Assembly: GCA_902492205.1 (NCBI GenBank)
Contig: CABUKU010000011.1
Coordinates: forward strand, 37,451-101,450
Source of the DNA: an uncultured Bacteroides sp.
GTDB lineage: Bacteria; Bacteroidota; Bacteroidia; Bacteroidales; Bacteroidaceae
Length of the DNA: 64,000 nt
Reading direction: 5' to 3'
Under the pieces are notes generated by a model. It saw nothing but the letters and a program-made list of their open reading frames with translations. It was not told the DNA's origin and searched no databases. Shown piece after piece: positions 28,011 through 36,900 of this stretch. The position numbers and the translations under genes were made by a program. Positions within the stretch are counted from its first letter, which is position 1, and each line of letters starts with the position of its first letter.

Positions 28011-29792
28011 TTAGTGTTTTTCAATTAGTTTTTTTATCTCATTTTTCATTTGCCGTGTAGCTGTAGATTGTACTTTTATTTCCTTGGTTAAGACAATTCG
28101 TCCGGTTTTTACCATTTTTTCTTTATGATAATAATCTGGTTCGTTATATAATTTTGTAAGTAAATAATACGGGTATAGCCTTCCAGGCAATAAGTTAATG
28201 GCATAAATATACTCTTTTTCTGCAGACTGGTATTGTTTCATTTGTTGGTAGTTTTTCCCCATAATATTATGTATCATAGGATCTGCACTGAGTAAGGATA
28301 CCCTTTTTAAGATACTGTCGGCTTTCATTGTTTCATTTGTCTCTATTAATACTTTCCCATATTCAAAAAGATAGGGGACATGGTGTTTTAAAGTGTTGTA
28401 TAGTTCCTGATATTTATCTTTTGCAGTATCATAAGATTTTACGTTATATAAAACTCTTGCTTCACTCCATTTTCGGGTTGCTTGATAAATCTCTTTTTGC
28501 TTGGGATAAATATAAATACTTACGCTTGTAAATATACATAATATAATATATAAGTATATTGGTTTTATCTTTTTGTTTGTTGACTTATCAGGAGTGCCTA
28601 TGCACATGCATAGCAGAAAAAATAATGCAATGGGAAAAGGCGGTAATTGTAGAGGATATGATGCGAAAGAAAATATCGCTAAGGATAAAATTCCTCCACA
28701 AGCTGCATATTCATGTTTCTGTGTACCTTTATGAAAGCACCAAATCAGCAGTAATATGAAAACAGATAAAGTAATTAATCCTCCTTCCACTCCTATTTGC
28801 AGATATTCATTAAAAGCATATTCCGGACTGCCGGCTATTTGTTCTTCTGTTTTCGAATAATTTGATTTTGCAAAATATTTAGCTTGTTCATGTCCGTAGT
28901 TTGCAGAAAACTCTCCAAGTCCATATCCTTTAATTGGTGATGAGACTATAGTTTTTGCACTTATTTTCCACATAAATAAGCGCCCGTTTGCAGAATCTTT
29001 TTTCATTAAAAAGATAAAAGTTAGCATAATAGCAACCAACACGATGCATGAAACCTGCAATCCAATCCATACTTTTTTATTTCTGGCTTTCAGTTTTATA
29101 ATCTTTTCTTTTAATGAGCATTGTTTCCATGCTATCCATAAACAGGAAATAATTGAAGCAATCCATGCAGAACGGCTCATTCCGGCCGGTAAAAGGCATA
29201 CGATTAATAGAACACAGCCAAGTGTTATATAATAAGTTTTCTTGTGCTCTAACATTTTGCTTAAACAAATAGGTAGAATCATTGCCAGATAACCGGAGTA
29301 GGGACCGGGATTAAAAAACGTTCCGGTAAGCGAGTACAGGGAATGATTAGATATTGTAAATCCATATATCTGGCGGAATCCAATAATGGCTTCGATACTT
29401 CCTAAGCCAATAATAACCCATAGTGATAATTGGGTGAGAACCGTAAAGCTTTCAAAAATAATTCGCAAATTGAACCATAAACAGATTAAACCAAGTAAGA
29501 AATAAACTTTATCAGGTGCCGGATTTAAGCTGAAATTATAGGTCGCAGTCAATAAACATGCTGATATTATCATACATATATCTGCAGTAGAGGAAGAAAA
29601 TGATAGTTTCTTCCACTGTATAATTCCTATTATCAAACTTGTCGATGAAAGTATTATTAAACTTTCATGGAACCATTTTATTTGTCCGATAGTCTCTCCA
29701 TTGCTTAGTTCGGGAGTTTCTATCAGTACGGTTCCTAATATCATACTAATAGGGATAATGAGTAATAGATGTATATATTTATTTAGCTTCAT
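28011..29792 (-). CDS. O-antigen ligase-like (Wzy_C) membrane protein with C-terminal TPRs
   Basis: A 593-residue inner membrane protein. Ten or more membrane segments cover residues about 5-400, with the large periplasmic loop of the O-antigen ligase/polymerase family (around IKGYGLGEFSANYGHEQAK, a typical Wzy_C motif, and NEYLQIGVEGGLI). The last 150 residues hold TPR-like repeats (KDKYQELYNTLKHHVPYLFE, then AEKEYIYAINLLPGRLYPYY). The frame is open to 29876, but starting at MKLNKYIHLLL (29792) leaves only a 14-base overlap with the upstream transglutaminase gene and gives a proper first membrane segment. Its presence in a peptide and pump operon is unusual. It may ligate or polymerise a sugar onto an exported product; this is inference. 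Confidence 0.75.
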   Translation of the reverse strand: MKLNKYIHLLLIIPISMILGTVLIETPELSNGETIGQIKWFHESLIILSSTSLIIGIIQWKKLSFSSSTADICMIISACLLTATYNFSLNPAPDKVYFLLGLICLWFNLRIIFESFTVLTQLSLWVIIGLGSIEAIIGFRQIYGFTISNHSLYSLTGTFFNPGPYSGYLAMILPICLSKMLEHKKTYYITLGCVLLIVCLLPAGMSRSAWIASIISCLWIAWKQCSLKEKIIKLKARNKKVWIGLQVSCIVLVAIMLTFIFLMKKDSANGRLFMWKISAKTIVSSPIKGYGLGEFSANYGHEQAKYFAKSNYSKTEEQIAGSPEYAFNEYLQIGVEGGLITLSVFILLLIWCFHKGTQKHEYAACGGILSLAIFSFASYPLQLPPFPIALFFLLCMCIGTPDKSTNKKIKPIYLYIILCIFTSVSIYIYPKQKEIYQATRKWSEARVLYNVKSYDTAKDKYQELYNTLKHHVPYLFEYGKVLIETNETMKADSILKRVSLLSADPMIHNIMGKNYQQMKQYQSAEKEYIYAINLLPGRLYPYYLLTKLYNEPDYYHKEKMVKTGRIVLTKEIKVQSTATRQMKNEIKKLIEKH

Positions 29793-31740
29793 TTTTTTTA
29801 TCATATTCTTTAAGCCAATCAGCTTTGTTGTCTCCCGGAGGAAAATATTGTACGCCGTTAGCATAACAAAATACAAGCTCTTCTCTTCCTTTTGTTAGAT
29901 TGCGTAATACATATAAAGCTTTGCTTGGTACGTTATCATAATATAATCTGTTGCCTGTTGCAGTTTGCTTTCCCATTGATACCCATCCCTTGGGTCCGTC
30001 ATTGTAAAATAGTTCGTAAGCATCTCCCGGCCAAATGAAGTTGTCGTCATTACGCGGAACGAGAAATATGGAGTTGATACTTTCCGCCTTTCCAAAATCA
30101 AAAATCAGTTGTTTTTGTTTATCATTCAGTGTATAGTAGGTGAGCGGATTATGATCTGAAATCTTTCTTATTTCTTTTTGAGTATCAAGCAAACAATAAT
30201 TGCCATCATAAACAGAAGCAATAATCTTATCTTTTGCCAGTGAGTCATGATAAAAAGATAATTCTGCCAGATAAGCAGGAATTTGAATAGGTGCGCTATA
30301 TTTTACATATCTGAATTTATTATTTGATTCCGGACATAGTATATTATAGTTGTCTTGCATAGCTCCCTTTACTTCATATAAAAGAGTGGCACTTTTAAAG
30401 TTTTTGTCATTGGATGCCTCTATCTTAACTCCGTCCATACATTGCAGGTAATATACTATTTCTTCTCTCATCATAAACTTTCGTTTGAGTTCCATCTTTA
30501 TTTTGTGGGTGGAATCCGGAATAAGACAATATGTTTTTTTACCATCGGACATAAAAGGGTAGCCTGCCGGAGTGGCTTCTTCTCCTTTATAAAAGAGAGG
30601 TTGATAAATAACAAATATATCCAGATTCTTGAATGTAGCCTTACCATTTTGAGGGACAGTTATATCTACAGGAACCCACTTGGATTGGCTGAACATTCCA
30701 AGATATACATACTTTTCTTTATTGCGGGATATGTTGATGGTTGTTTCGTTTGTTCCGAAATATCTTTCTGTCACATCTTTGATAAACGGGTTTCTGATAG
30801 TCCTTGGTATATCTGCGTCTTGATGCATACCCGGTATTTTTTCTTCTGCAATCTTAAAACAGTTTCTATATACTTTTCCTAATTTGCGGTTGATAGGTGT
30901 ACGCTCTGCCTTAGTTCCACTATACCAGAATGGGATGTCTTTTTGGGTAGTATCACGAAGCACATTCCATGTATGTCCACCTTTATTATTAGGAGGTATA
31001 AATTGAAAATCGGAAGTAACCGGAAAACCTAAGGCTCTCATTACGTAGGTGGTCAGATCACTGTATTCTACACAACTCCCAATTCTGTTGTTTAGCAAAA
31101 ACAGAGAACCTAAACACATGGTATGAAAAGGTGTATCAAATTCAAATCCTTCCTTGTTTAAATATTCCCTCATCTTGTTGGTGGCTTCCAGTATGTCTGT
31201 TCCCTGATAAATAGAATCCAATACAGGAGTGTATCTTTCATAATATACTTTTCGCCATGATTCCAATGGTTCATTTTTTATTCTGTATGGCAGAACTAAT
31301 TCACAAAAATCATCAAAGGATATATACTTAGACCACGGTCTTTGTTGCCATGCTGTGAAAGATAAATCAATATTCTCTATTAAATAATCAGCAGTAATAA
31401 CCTTAGTATCATAATTCTTTTTGAGATTTCCTGTGTTTAATATATTGGTAGGATAACTTCTTGTGCCATATGGCTTTTTTATTTCCCTTTCTTTGAATTG
31501 TTTAAGTATTTCAACGTCTTTTCCTTCATAGCTAAAATAGTAAGGCATATTTTCTATTAAAAAGATAGCCGCTTTTAGTTTTAGCGAATCATCTTTATAA
31601 TGCTCCAATACTTTTTCCAATTCTTTTCTGTTTTCACCTGCCGATTCAAAAGCATATTCCAGTTTGCTCTGATTTCCTTTGCAGGCGAAAAAGAATAGAA
31701 TGAAAATATTGATGATTAATATTTTAGCTAAATAATTCAT
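29779..31740 (-). CDS. Transglutaminase-like lipoprotein with F5/8-type C-terminal domain (paralog C)
   Basis: A 653-aa exported lipoprotein (lipobox FFFACKGNQS). The N-terminal module (about 25-75, LEYAFESAGENRKELEKV) is shared with two paralogs upstream. The transglutaminase-like core keeps a Cys-His-Asp triad: C223 in IGSCVEYSDL, H256 in GGHTWNV and D263 in LRDT. The C-terminus resembles a discoidin (F5/8 type C) domain: IFDFGKAESINSIFLVPRND and then GDAYELFYNDGPKGW. Such enzymes cleave or cross-link peptides, but the reaction here is unknown. It begins 1 base after the signal peptidase gene and overlaps the ligase-like gene by 14 bases. Confidence 0.82.
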   Translation of the reverse strand: MNYLAKILIINIFILFFFACKGNQSKLEYAFESAGENRKELEKVLEHYKDDSLKLKAAIFLIENMPYYFSYEGKDVEILKQFKEREIKKPYGTRSYPTNILNTGNLKKNYDTKVITADYLIENIDLSFTAWQQRPWSKYISFDDFCELVLPYRIKNEPLESWRKVYYERYTPVLDSIYQGTDILEATNKMREYLNKEGFEFDTPFHTMCLGSLFLLNNRIGSCVEYSDLTTYVMRALGFPVTSDFQFIPPNNKGGHTWNVLRDTTQKDIPFWYSGTKAERTPINRKLGKVYRNCFKIAEEKIPGMHQDADIPRTIRNPFIKDVTERYFGTNETTINISRNKEKYVYLGMFSQSKWVPVDITVPQNGKATFKNLDIFVIYQPLFYKGEEATPAGYPFMSDGKKTYCLIPDSTHKIKMELKRKFMMREEIVYYLQCMDGVKIEASNDKNFKSATLLYEVKGAMQDNYNILCPESNNKFRYVKYSAPIQIPAYLAELSFYHDSLAKDKIIASVYDGNYCLLDTQKEIRKISDHNPLTYYTLNDKQKQLIFDFGKAESINSIFLVPRNDDNFIWPGDAYELFYNDGPKGWVSMGKQTATGNRLYYDNVPSKALYVLRNLTKGREELVFCYANGVQYFPPGDNKADWLKEYDKKNEAK

Positions 31741-31741
31741 A

Positions 31742-32629
31742 TTAGTTTATCTTTTTCAGTATTCGTCGCCAATTTACTTTCTTATCATTTATATTGACTG
31801 ACTTCCATATGATCCATGCTTTCCCCACTATAAATTCTTCGGGAAGCATTCCCCAGTACCTTGAATCTTGCGAGTTAATTGCATTATCCCCTCCCATGAA
31901 ATAATAGTTATGAGTAAATTGATATGTGTGTATTTGTTTATTATCAAGATATACCTTATTTCCTTCTATTGTCAGTTGTTGCTTCTGTTCCCACTTCATC
32001 AGGTTCCCATAGAATCTTATATTCATGGGAGTTATAGGTATGATTTTCCCTTTTTGAGGAATATATAACGGACCGAAATCTTTGATATTCCAACCGAGTT
32101 TATAATCCCACGGGAAAGTATTCCATGTTCCCGGAGGCAACTCCTTTTCTTTTAGTTTGGAAAGATCGTTTTGTGCTTCTATATTTCCTAATGGATAACT
32201 ATATCCTTCCACTGTATATGTACCATTTATAATTTTTACACTATCTCCGGGCAACCCGATACAGCGTTTCATATAATATTTCATCACATCAAATCCAATG
32301 CTATCCCATCTGTTAGGATAAGGGAAGTTGAAAGCCAATACATCATTCCTTTTAATTTTACTTATTCCCGGAAGACGGTAAATCGGAGTTTCCTCACCGT
32401 TTATGGCTGAGAATATATTGAATAATCTCGCTCCCATAGGCAGTTTATTAACGAGGATATAATCTCCGGGCATGAGTTCCGGTTTCATGGAGTCTGAAGG
32501 TATTTTAAAAGAAGTCAGGCAGAATATTTGTATACACATGAGGATAGCAAAGATACCGCATAACCATAGGAATATAGTCAATGCTTTATCTATTACCTTT
32601 ACTATAAAACTTTTCTTTTGTTCTGCCAT
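31742..32629 (-). CDS. lepB: Signal peptidase I, accessory copy
   Basis: A 295-aa inner membrane serine protease with a single N-terminal membrane segment (ALTIFLWLCGIFAILMCIQI). The catalytic serine is S47 in IPSDSMKP and the general base is K121 in YYMKRCIGLPGDS. The C-terminal box E appears as GGDNAINSQDSRYWG. It lies inside the peptide and pump operon, between the Trx-DUF1573 gene and transglutaminase C, and so is probably a dedicated copy and not the housekeeping enzyme. The cluster precursors end their conserved leader with ALA, a textbook signal peptidase I site, which makes them its likely substrates. Confidence 0.9.
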   Translation of the reverse strand: MAEQKKSFIVKVIDKALTIFLWLCGIFAILMCIQIFCLTSFKIPSDSMKPELMPGDYILVNKLPMGARLFNIFSAINGEETPIYRLPGISKIKRNDVLAFNFPYPNRWDSIGFDVMKYYMKRCIGLPGDSVKIINGTYTVEGYSYPLGNIEAQNDLSKLKEKELPPGTWNTFPWDYKLGWNIKDFGPLYIPQKGKIIPITPMNIRFYGNLMKWEQKQQLTIEGNKVYLDNKQIHTYQFTHNYYFMGGDNAINSQDSRYWGMLPEEFIVGKAWIIWKSVNINDKKVNWRRILKKIN

Positions 32630-32638
32630 GTTTCTTCC

Positions 32639-33514
32639 TTAAATAGCGTTTCCTTTAATCTTCAACTGAATAGGAGAGTTTTTCGCATTACAATATACAG
32701 TAATTGTTTCCTCAAAATATCCTTTGTTTTTTGGCTTAATGGTAACTGTTATGTCTAAATTTTCTCCTTTGCCAACAGGCTTCTTTGCATAGTTTGCTGA
32801 TGTACATCCACAGGTAGTATCTATATCATCCACTACCAATAGATTGTTGCCTATGTTTTTAATAGTAAAGACCGCATCGTGTGGCTTTTGCCAATCCAGT
32901 TCGCCCATTTCAATGAGTGCTTTTTCTGTTTCTACACTTGTTTTCGTTCTATTCTTATTACTTACTTGTTGTTTTCCTGTAATGATTTTAATATATAGTT
33001 CTTTTACTTTAAGATTATGGATTGGGTTACCTATGGCAATTACTTTATTATTCTTGTCTAATAGGAATGTTTGGAACATGGTATTATAAGGAAACTTATT
33101 TAGTTTATATAGTTCGTCTTGTTTATCAATGCAAATTGGGATTTTAAATTTCTCTTTTTTTAGGATTGGAATAATATCTTTTTTATCGTTAGCATGAAAA
33201 AAGAATAGATAAGATACAGAATTATTACTTATTGAATCCATATGATTGATAAAATCCTTCCATTTATCTAATCTTAGTTTACAACTTGTACAGCCTATAG
33301 AATCAACATAAACCAATATTTTGTGTTTTGTATGATTAAATTTGTAATTGATTGTATCTGTCCCTGATTTTGTGAAAACCATCTTATTTGGTAAAATAAT
33401 TTGCTTATTTCTCCACTGAGTAACAAGCTGAATAATTTCTTTCTCTTTTTTGTTACATGAATATAATAAAGAGGAAAAAAGGAAAATATATATGATATAA
33501 TAGATTAATTTCAT
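32639..33514 (-). CDS. Thioredoxin-like plus DUF1573 lipoprotein
   Basis: A 291-aa exported lipoprotein (lipobox LLYSC at C20). The first half (about 60-180) looks like a thioredoxin-like or TlpA-like fold with a CxxC pair, C75 and C78 in DSIGCTSCKLRL. The second half is DUF1573, an immunoglobulin-like module: VVDDIDTTCGCTSANY, then KGENLDITVTIKPKNKGYF and the end QLKIKGNAI. The protein probably handles thiol redox chemistry outside the inner membrane. A decayed paralog lies at 37517-37845. The signal peptidase gene follows after 9 bases. Substrates are inferred to be the cysteine-bearing peptides of the cluster. Confidence 0.78.
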   Translation of the reverse strand: MKLIYYIIYIFLFSSLLYSCNKKEKEIIQLVTQWRNKQIILPNKMVFTKSGTDTINYKFNHTKHKILVYVDSIGCTSCKLRLDKWKDFINHMDSISNNSVSYLFFFHANDKKDIIPILKKEKFKIPICIDKQDELYKLNKFPYNTMFQTFLLDKNNKVIAIGNPIHNLKVKELYIKIITGKQQVSNKNRTKTSVETEKALIEMGELDWQKPHDAVFTIKNIGNNLLVVDDIDTTCGCTSANYAKKPVGKGENLDITVTIKPKNKGYFEETITVYCNAKNSPIQLKIKGNAI

Positions 33515-33620
33515 TAATATAATTATTTGTAAAATTATTCTTTTGTTGTAAAATAAGTCATGGAATTTTTATACTTTGATTTATGGGCTGAATTACCACA
33601 TAAGAAATAATTAGTATATA

Positions 33621-34640
33621 TTATTTAATTTGGTGATAAAGTATTTCAGGATCTCCTTCTTGGTTGATGGCTATATAGATTAATCGTTTATGCTTATTGT
33701 CAATAGTTATTGAATATATGTGTTTGTTACTTGTTAGAGTACTAATATAATTTAAATTCCAATCTAATATAATAATTCGAGAAGGATATTTGAATCTTTC
33801 TTCGAAATCCTGATATTTTATCTCTTGTGTAATTAAGTAAATATATTTATCGGTAGCATATATGTCTGAAAAACAAATTTTTGAGTCTCCTTTTATAATT
33901 CTCGTGCTTTTACTAATTTGTGGCGTTATTTCTTTATCTCCAATTATTATTTCTTTTATTAAATCACCTTTTGTAGTATAAAGAAAAATTTTGTTATAAT
34001 AATACATAGCACATGCAATTATATTTTTCTTTGGGTTGATAGCTATTCTACTCATATTCAGTGGCATTGGTTCTATTTCTTCATAAGATAATAATGAATT
34101 AGGGAAATTAACCCATTCTATTTTCTTTTCTTTGTCTGAATAGTGAAAATAAAGTCCTTTGCTTGTATCTATATTACCATAATATTCATCTCCAATATTA
34201 ATTAAATCTGGGCATCCTATTAGCTCTTTAGGCATTTCTCGTGATTCTATAAAATCACCTTTTCCATTTTTAAGATTTTTAATATTTATGTCTTTGAATT
34301 GTGCTAAGTTTACATCATATGTAATTAAATTATTATCATTATTGTTTAAGAAAAATGGAAAAATATAATCCGTAGGACCATTCCCTTGTAAACCAAAAGA
34401 CTTAATATGGGAATAATTACTTAATTCGTATACATGAAATATAGGTTCTTCACAACGATCTATTAAAATTAGGTATGAATCAATTATTTTCATTTTGTCA
34501 GCACATAAAAGAGAAGTAATATTGGTTCTATTTATGTCAAGATTGATATACTTGTTTTCTATGATTTTGACCGTTTTATTGTTCTTGCATGAAGTGCAAA
34601 AACATAACATAAAGATAATATAAAAACTAAATTTATTCAT
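33621..34640 (-). CDS. Six-bladed beta-propeller lipoprotein (partner of NVEALA-3)
   Basis: A 339-aa exported lipoprotein (lipobox CFCTSCKNNK). It has repeated blade-like strands and the recurring Bacteroidetes propeller motif YSHIKSFGLQGNGPTDYIFP, the GNGP turn of TolB-like six-bladed propellers. No enzyme motif is visible. It directly follows the NVEALA-3 peptide gene, separated by a strong hairpin, and precedes the Trx-DUF1573 gene. All three intact NVEALA genes in this window have a propeller as next gene, so the propeller likely binds, presents or protects against the peptide; that is inference. Codon use is distinctly AT-rich compared with flanking regions. Confidence 0.75.
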   Translation of the reverse strand: MNKFSFYIIFMLCFCTSCKNNKTVKIIENKYINLDINRTNITSLLCADKMKIIDSYLILIDRCEEPIFHVYELSNYSHIKSFGLQGNGPTDYIFPFFLNNNDNNLITYDVNLAQFKDINIKNLKNGKGDFIESREMPKELIGCPDLINIGDEYYGNIDTSKGLYFHYSDKEKKIEWVNFPNSLLSYEEIEPMPLNMSRIAINPKKNIIACAMYYYNKIFLYTTKGDLIKEIIIGDKEITPQISKSTRIIKGDSKICFSDIYATDKYIYLITQEIKYQDFEERFKYPSRIIILDWNLNYISTLTSNKHIYSITIDNKHKRLIYIAINQEGDPEILYHQIK

Positions 34641-34660
34641 ATAAAAATATATTTTTGCTA

Positions 34661-34710
34661 TAAGTATTACTTATTTAGTTAATACCTTATTATTAAATAA
34701 GCAATACTTA
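34661..34710 (-). terminator. Hairpin attenuator after NVEALA-3
   Basis: 17-base arms (34661-34677 and 34694-34710) pair with one mismatch around a 16-base loop. The hairpin lies between the NVEALA-3 stop and the propeller start and has no long U-run, so partial termination or RNA-end protection is more likely than a full stop. Confidence 0.6.
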
Positions 34711-34724
34711 TTAGCTATTTAATT

Positions 34725-34991
34725 CTATTGACAATGGCTTCTTGATGATATAACAAGATACTTCCATGAACATCCTGTATCGCAATGTGGTAAGAATCCC
34801 CCTCCTCCCATATTGGTTATTTTCCCATTATAGCACATAATTTGATCTCCGCTTTCCCCATTCGCCAACGCTTCCACATTATCCAAAGCTAAATCCGACA
34901 ACGCTTCTTTATTTTGTGAATTATAAACATTATATCCTGCTGTCAAGGCAATAGCAACTACAAAAGCTGCTGAAATTATTTTCTTTTTCAT
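34725..34991 (-). CDS. NVEALA family precursor peptide 3
   Basis: An 88-aa exported small protein. Residues 1-22 form a signal or membrane segment (AAFVVAIALTAGYNVYN). A charged helix LSDLALDNVEALA follows, carrying the NVEALA family motif, and then a variable C-terminal part of about 45 residues beginning NGESGDQIMCYNG with four cysteines. The ALA at the end of the leader fits a signal peptidase I site. The first 48 residues are almost identical to peptide 2 of this cluster, while the remainder is unrelated, the pattern of a conserved leader with a diversified core. Function of the family is unknown. Confidence 0.85.
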   Translation of the reverse strand: MKKKIISAAFVVAIALTAGYNVYNSQNKEALSDLALDNVEALANGESGDQIMCYNGKITNMGGGGFLPHCDTGCSWKYLVISSRSHCQ

Positions 34992-35088
34992 TTTATTTTA
35001 CTCATTAAAAATATACTTATTTTGAGTTAATAGGCATATTCTAGTCCTTTTCTAAATAGTTCATAATCTCTTTCAAGCATCTCTCATA

Positions 35089-35706
35089 TTAGTTTATTTT
35101 ATAAATACTATTTATTTCAGATAAATACAAATCAGTAAATTCAGGTTGTGTCTTTAAAAAGATATGGCAGAATTTTGTTTTCATGTCCTTATCTAAAATA
35201 AACAAAAAAGGAAGGTCTTTACCTTCAATCATAAGTCCTAAAGAAGAAGAAATGGAGAGCATTTTCTTTCCTTCAAAAAAATTATCACGGCATCTAAATT
35301 GGTAATTTGTAGTAGCAACTATTATCTTATCATTATCTGTAAAGTTCATAAAATGTTTCTTTAATAAATTCATTATTTTCTCCACACAAGGAGAACAGGT
35401 ATTATTAGATATAAATAGAATTAGCTTTGGAGAAGTAGCTAATAAATTTATACTGAACTTATTGATTGTATCTGTACCCCAATACACTTCTCTGTCTTTA
35501 ATATTAATATCTGTATTTTGAATAACTTCTCTCAAAGATTCTTGCTGAAAGAAAGAATTCATTTGTAACTTACTTATAGTTTCTTGCTTTTTTTTATTTG
35601 TTAAAACAGTAGAATCTAAATCTGCTAATAGTTTGTTATTTATATAAATAAAATATATCAAACAAGTAAAAAGGATAATATTTAGTATATACTTTAATGT
35701 ATTCAT
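35089..35706 (-). CDS. Membrane-anchored thioredoxin-like protein
   Basis: A 205-aa protein with one N-terminal membrane segment (YILNIILFTCLIYFIYI), a short coiled linker (residues 30-60) and a thioredoxin-like domain facing the periplasm. The active-site pair is C104 and C107 in ISNNTCSPCVEK, a CSPC motif on a strand-helix junction, and a cis-proline-like loop may be EGKDLPFLFIL. It follows the DUF5128-type propeller by 16 bases and precedes NVEALA-3. Reduction or formation of disulfides in the cluster peptides is a reasonable guess. Family-level identification is fair; the exact oxidoreductase type is not. Confidence 0.75.
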   Translation of the reverse strand: MNTLKYILNIILFTCLIYFIYINNKLLADLDSTVLTNKKKQETISKLQMNSFFQQESLREVIQNTDINIKDREVYWGTDTINKFSINLLATSPKLILFISNNTCSPCVEKIMNLLKKHFMNFTDNDKIIVATTNYQFRCRDNFFEGKKMLSISSSLGLMIEGKDLPFLFILDKDMKTKFCHIFLKTQPEFTDLYLSEINSIYKIN

Positions 35707-35722
35707 TGTATGATAACTTTAT

Positions 35723-36829
35723 TTAGTATATATATTTTATTAAAATAGGATTGTCATCTTCCCTTCTCGAATTCCAAATAGGCTTATTATATTCATCTAA
35801 TAGACTTTCATTTATCATAGAGCTGATATCCATATCTTTCGATTCCGTGCCTATCATGAAATCATCTCCTCCATAATAAGGATTTATATTTATGTTTTCT
35901 TTTGTTTTATCAAATACATATATATTTTCATTCCGTTTATCTCGGAAAATGCTAAATCTTTTATTTTTTCTTATTAATTGCATATATTGATAAATATCAC
36001 TTTCTCCTTGCCTGATAATGACATAATCTACTATTTCTGAGTTGAAAATAGATTTCGCATAATCAAGTATTTGCTTTTTCGTTTGAAATTGATCCATCTT
36101 TTTACTATGTAATTCATTATTCAATCCTTTTATTCTCCATTCATAATCAATGGCAATTCCTGATTCTGTGAAATTATAAACATTCGGATTTAATGAACGG
36201 CATAACTTGTTTTTATTAGAGAATTCGTATGGACTAAAGATATCACCACTTTTCTCTGGAAAGCATTCATATACTATTTTGTATGATTTATTATTCACAT
36301 ATTTTATTCTATTGTCATAATCAAAAGTCCAAAATACCCATACATCCGGAGATTGAAGCATAAAACTTTTGTATGCGCCATTTTCTAAAAATGGCAATAT
36401 TACTTTTTCTCGAAACGATCCGTCTTTCACATTCCAAATATAAACAGTATTATTTACACTGGATAATAATTCGATTGTTCTATTTTTTTTATTAATAATA
36501 AAATCACTGATATTGATATATTCTTCCGGACCATTACCACTATGATCAATAGAATATTTATATTTCCCATTTTCATCAAAGACGGTAATTCTTGATAATG
36601 CTTCATCCAAGATAAAATAATTATCTTCGAAATACTCTATTTTAGACAACTCTTTAATTAAAGACTCAGCTTTCGTTTCTAACGGAATTAGTTGTATAGC
36701 CGAGAACAAAGATTTAATGCTTATATTTTTGCATTTATTCAAATCAACTTCTATTATTGGATGAGTAGAATCGGGAGTTACACTACAGCTTACCAATAAA
36801 TAAAGAAAGAACAAATATATTATCTTCAT
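35723..36829 (-). CDS. Six-bladed beta-propeller lipoprotein, DUF5128-like (partner of NVEALA-2)
   Basis: A 368-aa exported lipoprotein (lipobox LLVSCSVTPD). The N-terminal pattern SLFSAIQLIPLETKAESLIKE followed by FDENGKYKYSIDHSGNGPEE is typical of the DUF5128 or 6-bladed beta-propeller family of Bacteroidetes. No catalytic residues are evident. It is the gene after NVEALA-2, with a hairpin between, and before the membrane thioredoxin. It differs in sequence from the other three propellers of the cluster beyond the shared GxGPEE turn. Confidence 0.78.
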   Translation of the reverse strand: MKIIYLFFLYLLVSCSVTPDSTHPIIEVDLNKCKNISIKSLFSAIQLIPLETKAESLIKELSKIEYFEDNYFILDEALSRITVFDENGKYKYSIDHSGNGPEEYINISDFIINKKNRTIELLSSVNNTVYIWNVKDGSFREKVILPFLENGAYKSFMLQSPDVWVFWTFDYDNRIKYVNNKSYKIVYECFPEKSGDIFSPYEFSNKNKLCRSLNPNVYNFTESGIAIDYEWRIKGLNNELHSKKMDQFQTKKQILDYAKSIFNSEIVDYVIIRQGESDIYQYMQLIRKNKRFSIFRDKRNENIYVFDKTKENININPYYGGDDFMIGTESKDMDISSMINESLLDEYNKPIWNSRREDDNPILIKYIY

Positions 36830-36846
36830 ATCAGTATTATTAAATA

Positions 36847-36891
36847 AGAGAGGCTGTTATTATAAAATAAGATTTTTCAAATAGCCTCTCT
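36847..36891 (-). terminator. Hairpin attenuator after NVEALA-2
   Basis: A 9-bp perfect stem (AGAGAGGCT with AGCCTCTCT) with a 27-base AT-rich loop sits between the NVEALA-2 stop and the propeller start. A short T-rich tail on the minus strand suggests partial termination, which would make more peptide than downstream mRNA. Confidence 0.55.
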
Positions 36892-36900
36892 CTGAATTAA

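Noticed and set aside
28011..29876. The longest frame of the ligase-like gene (start at 29876).
   Set aside because: It would overlap the transglutaminase gene by about 98 bases; the ATG at 29792 gives a short overlap and begins just before the first membrane segment.
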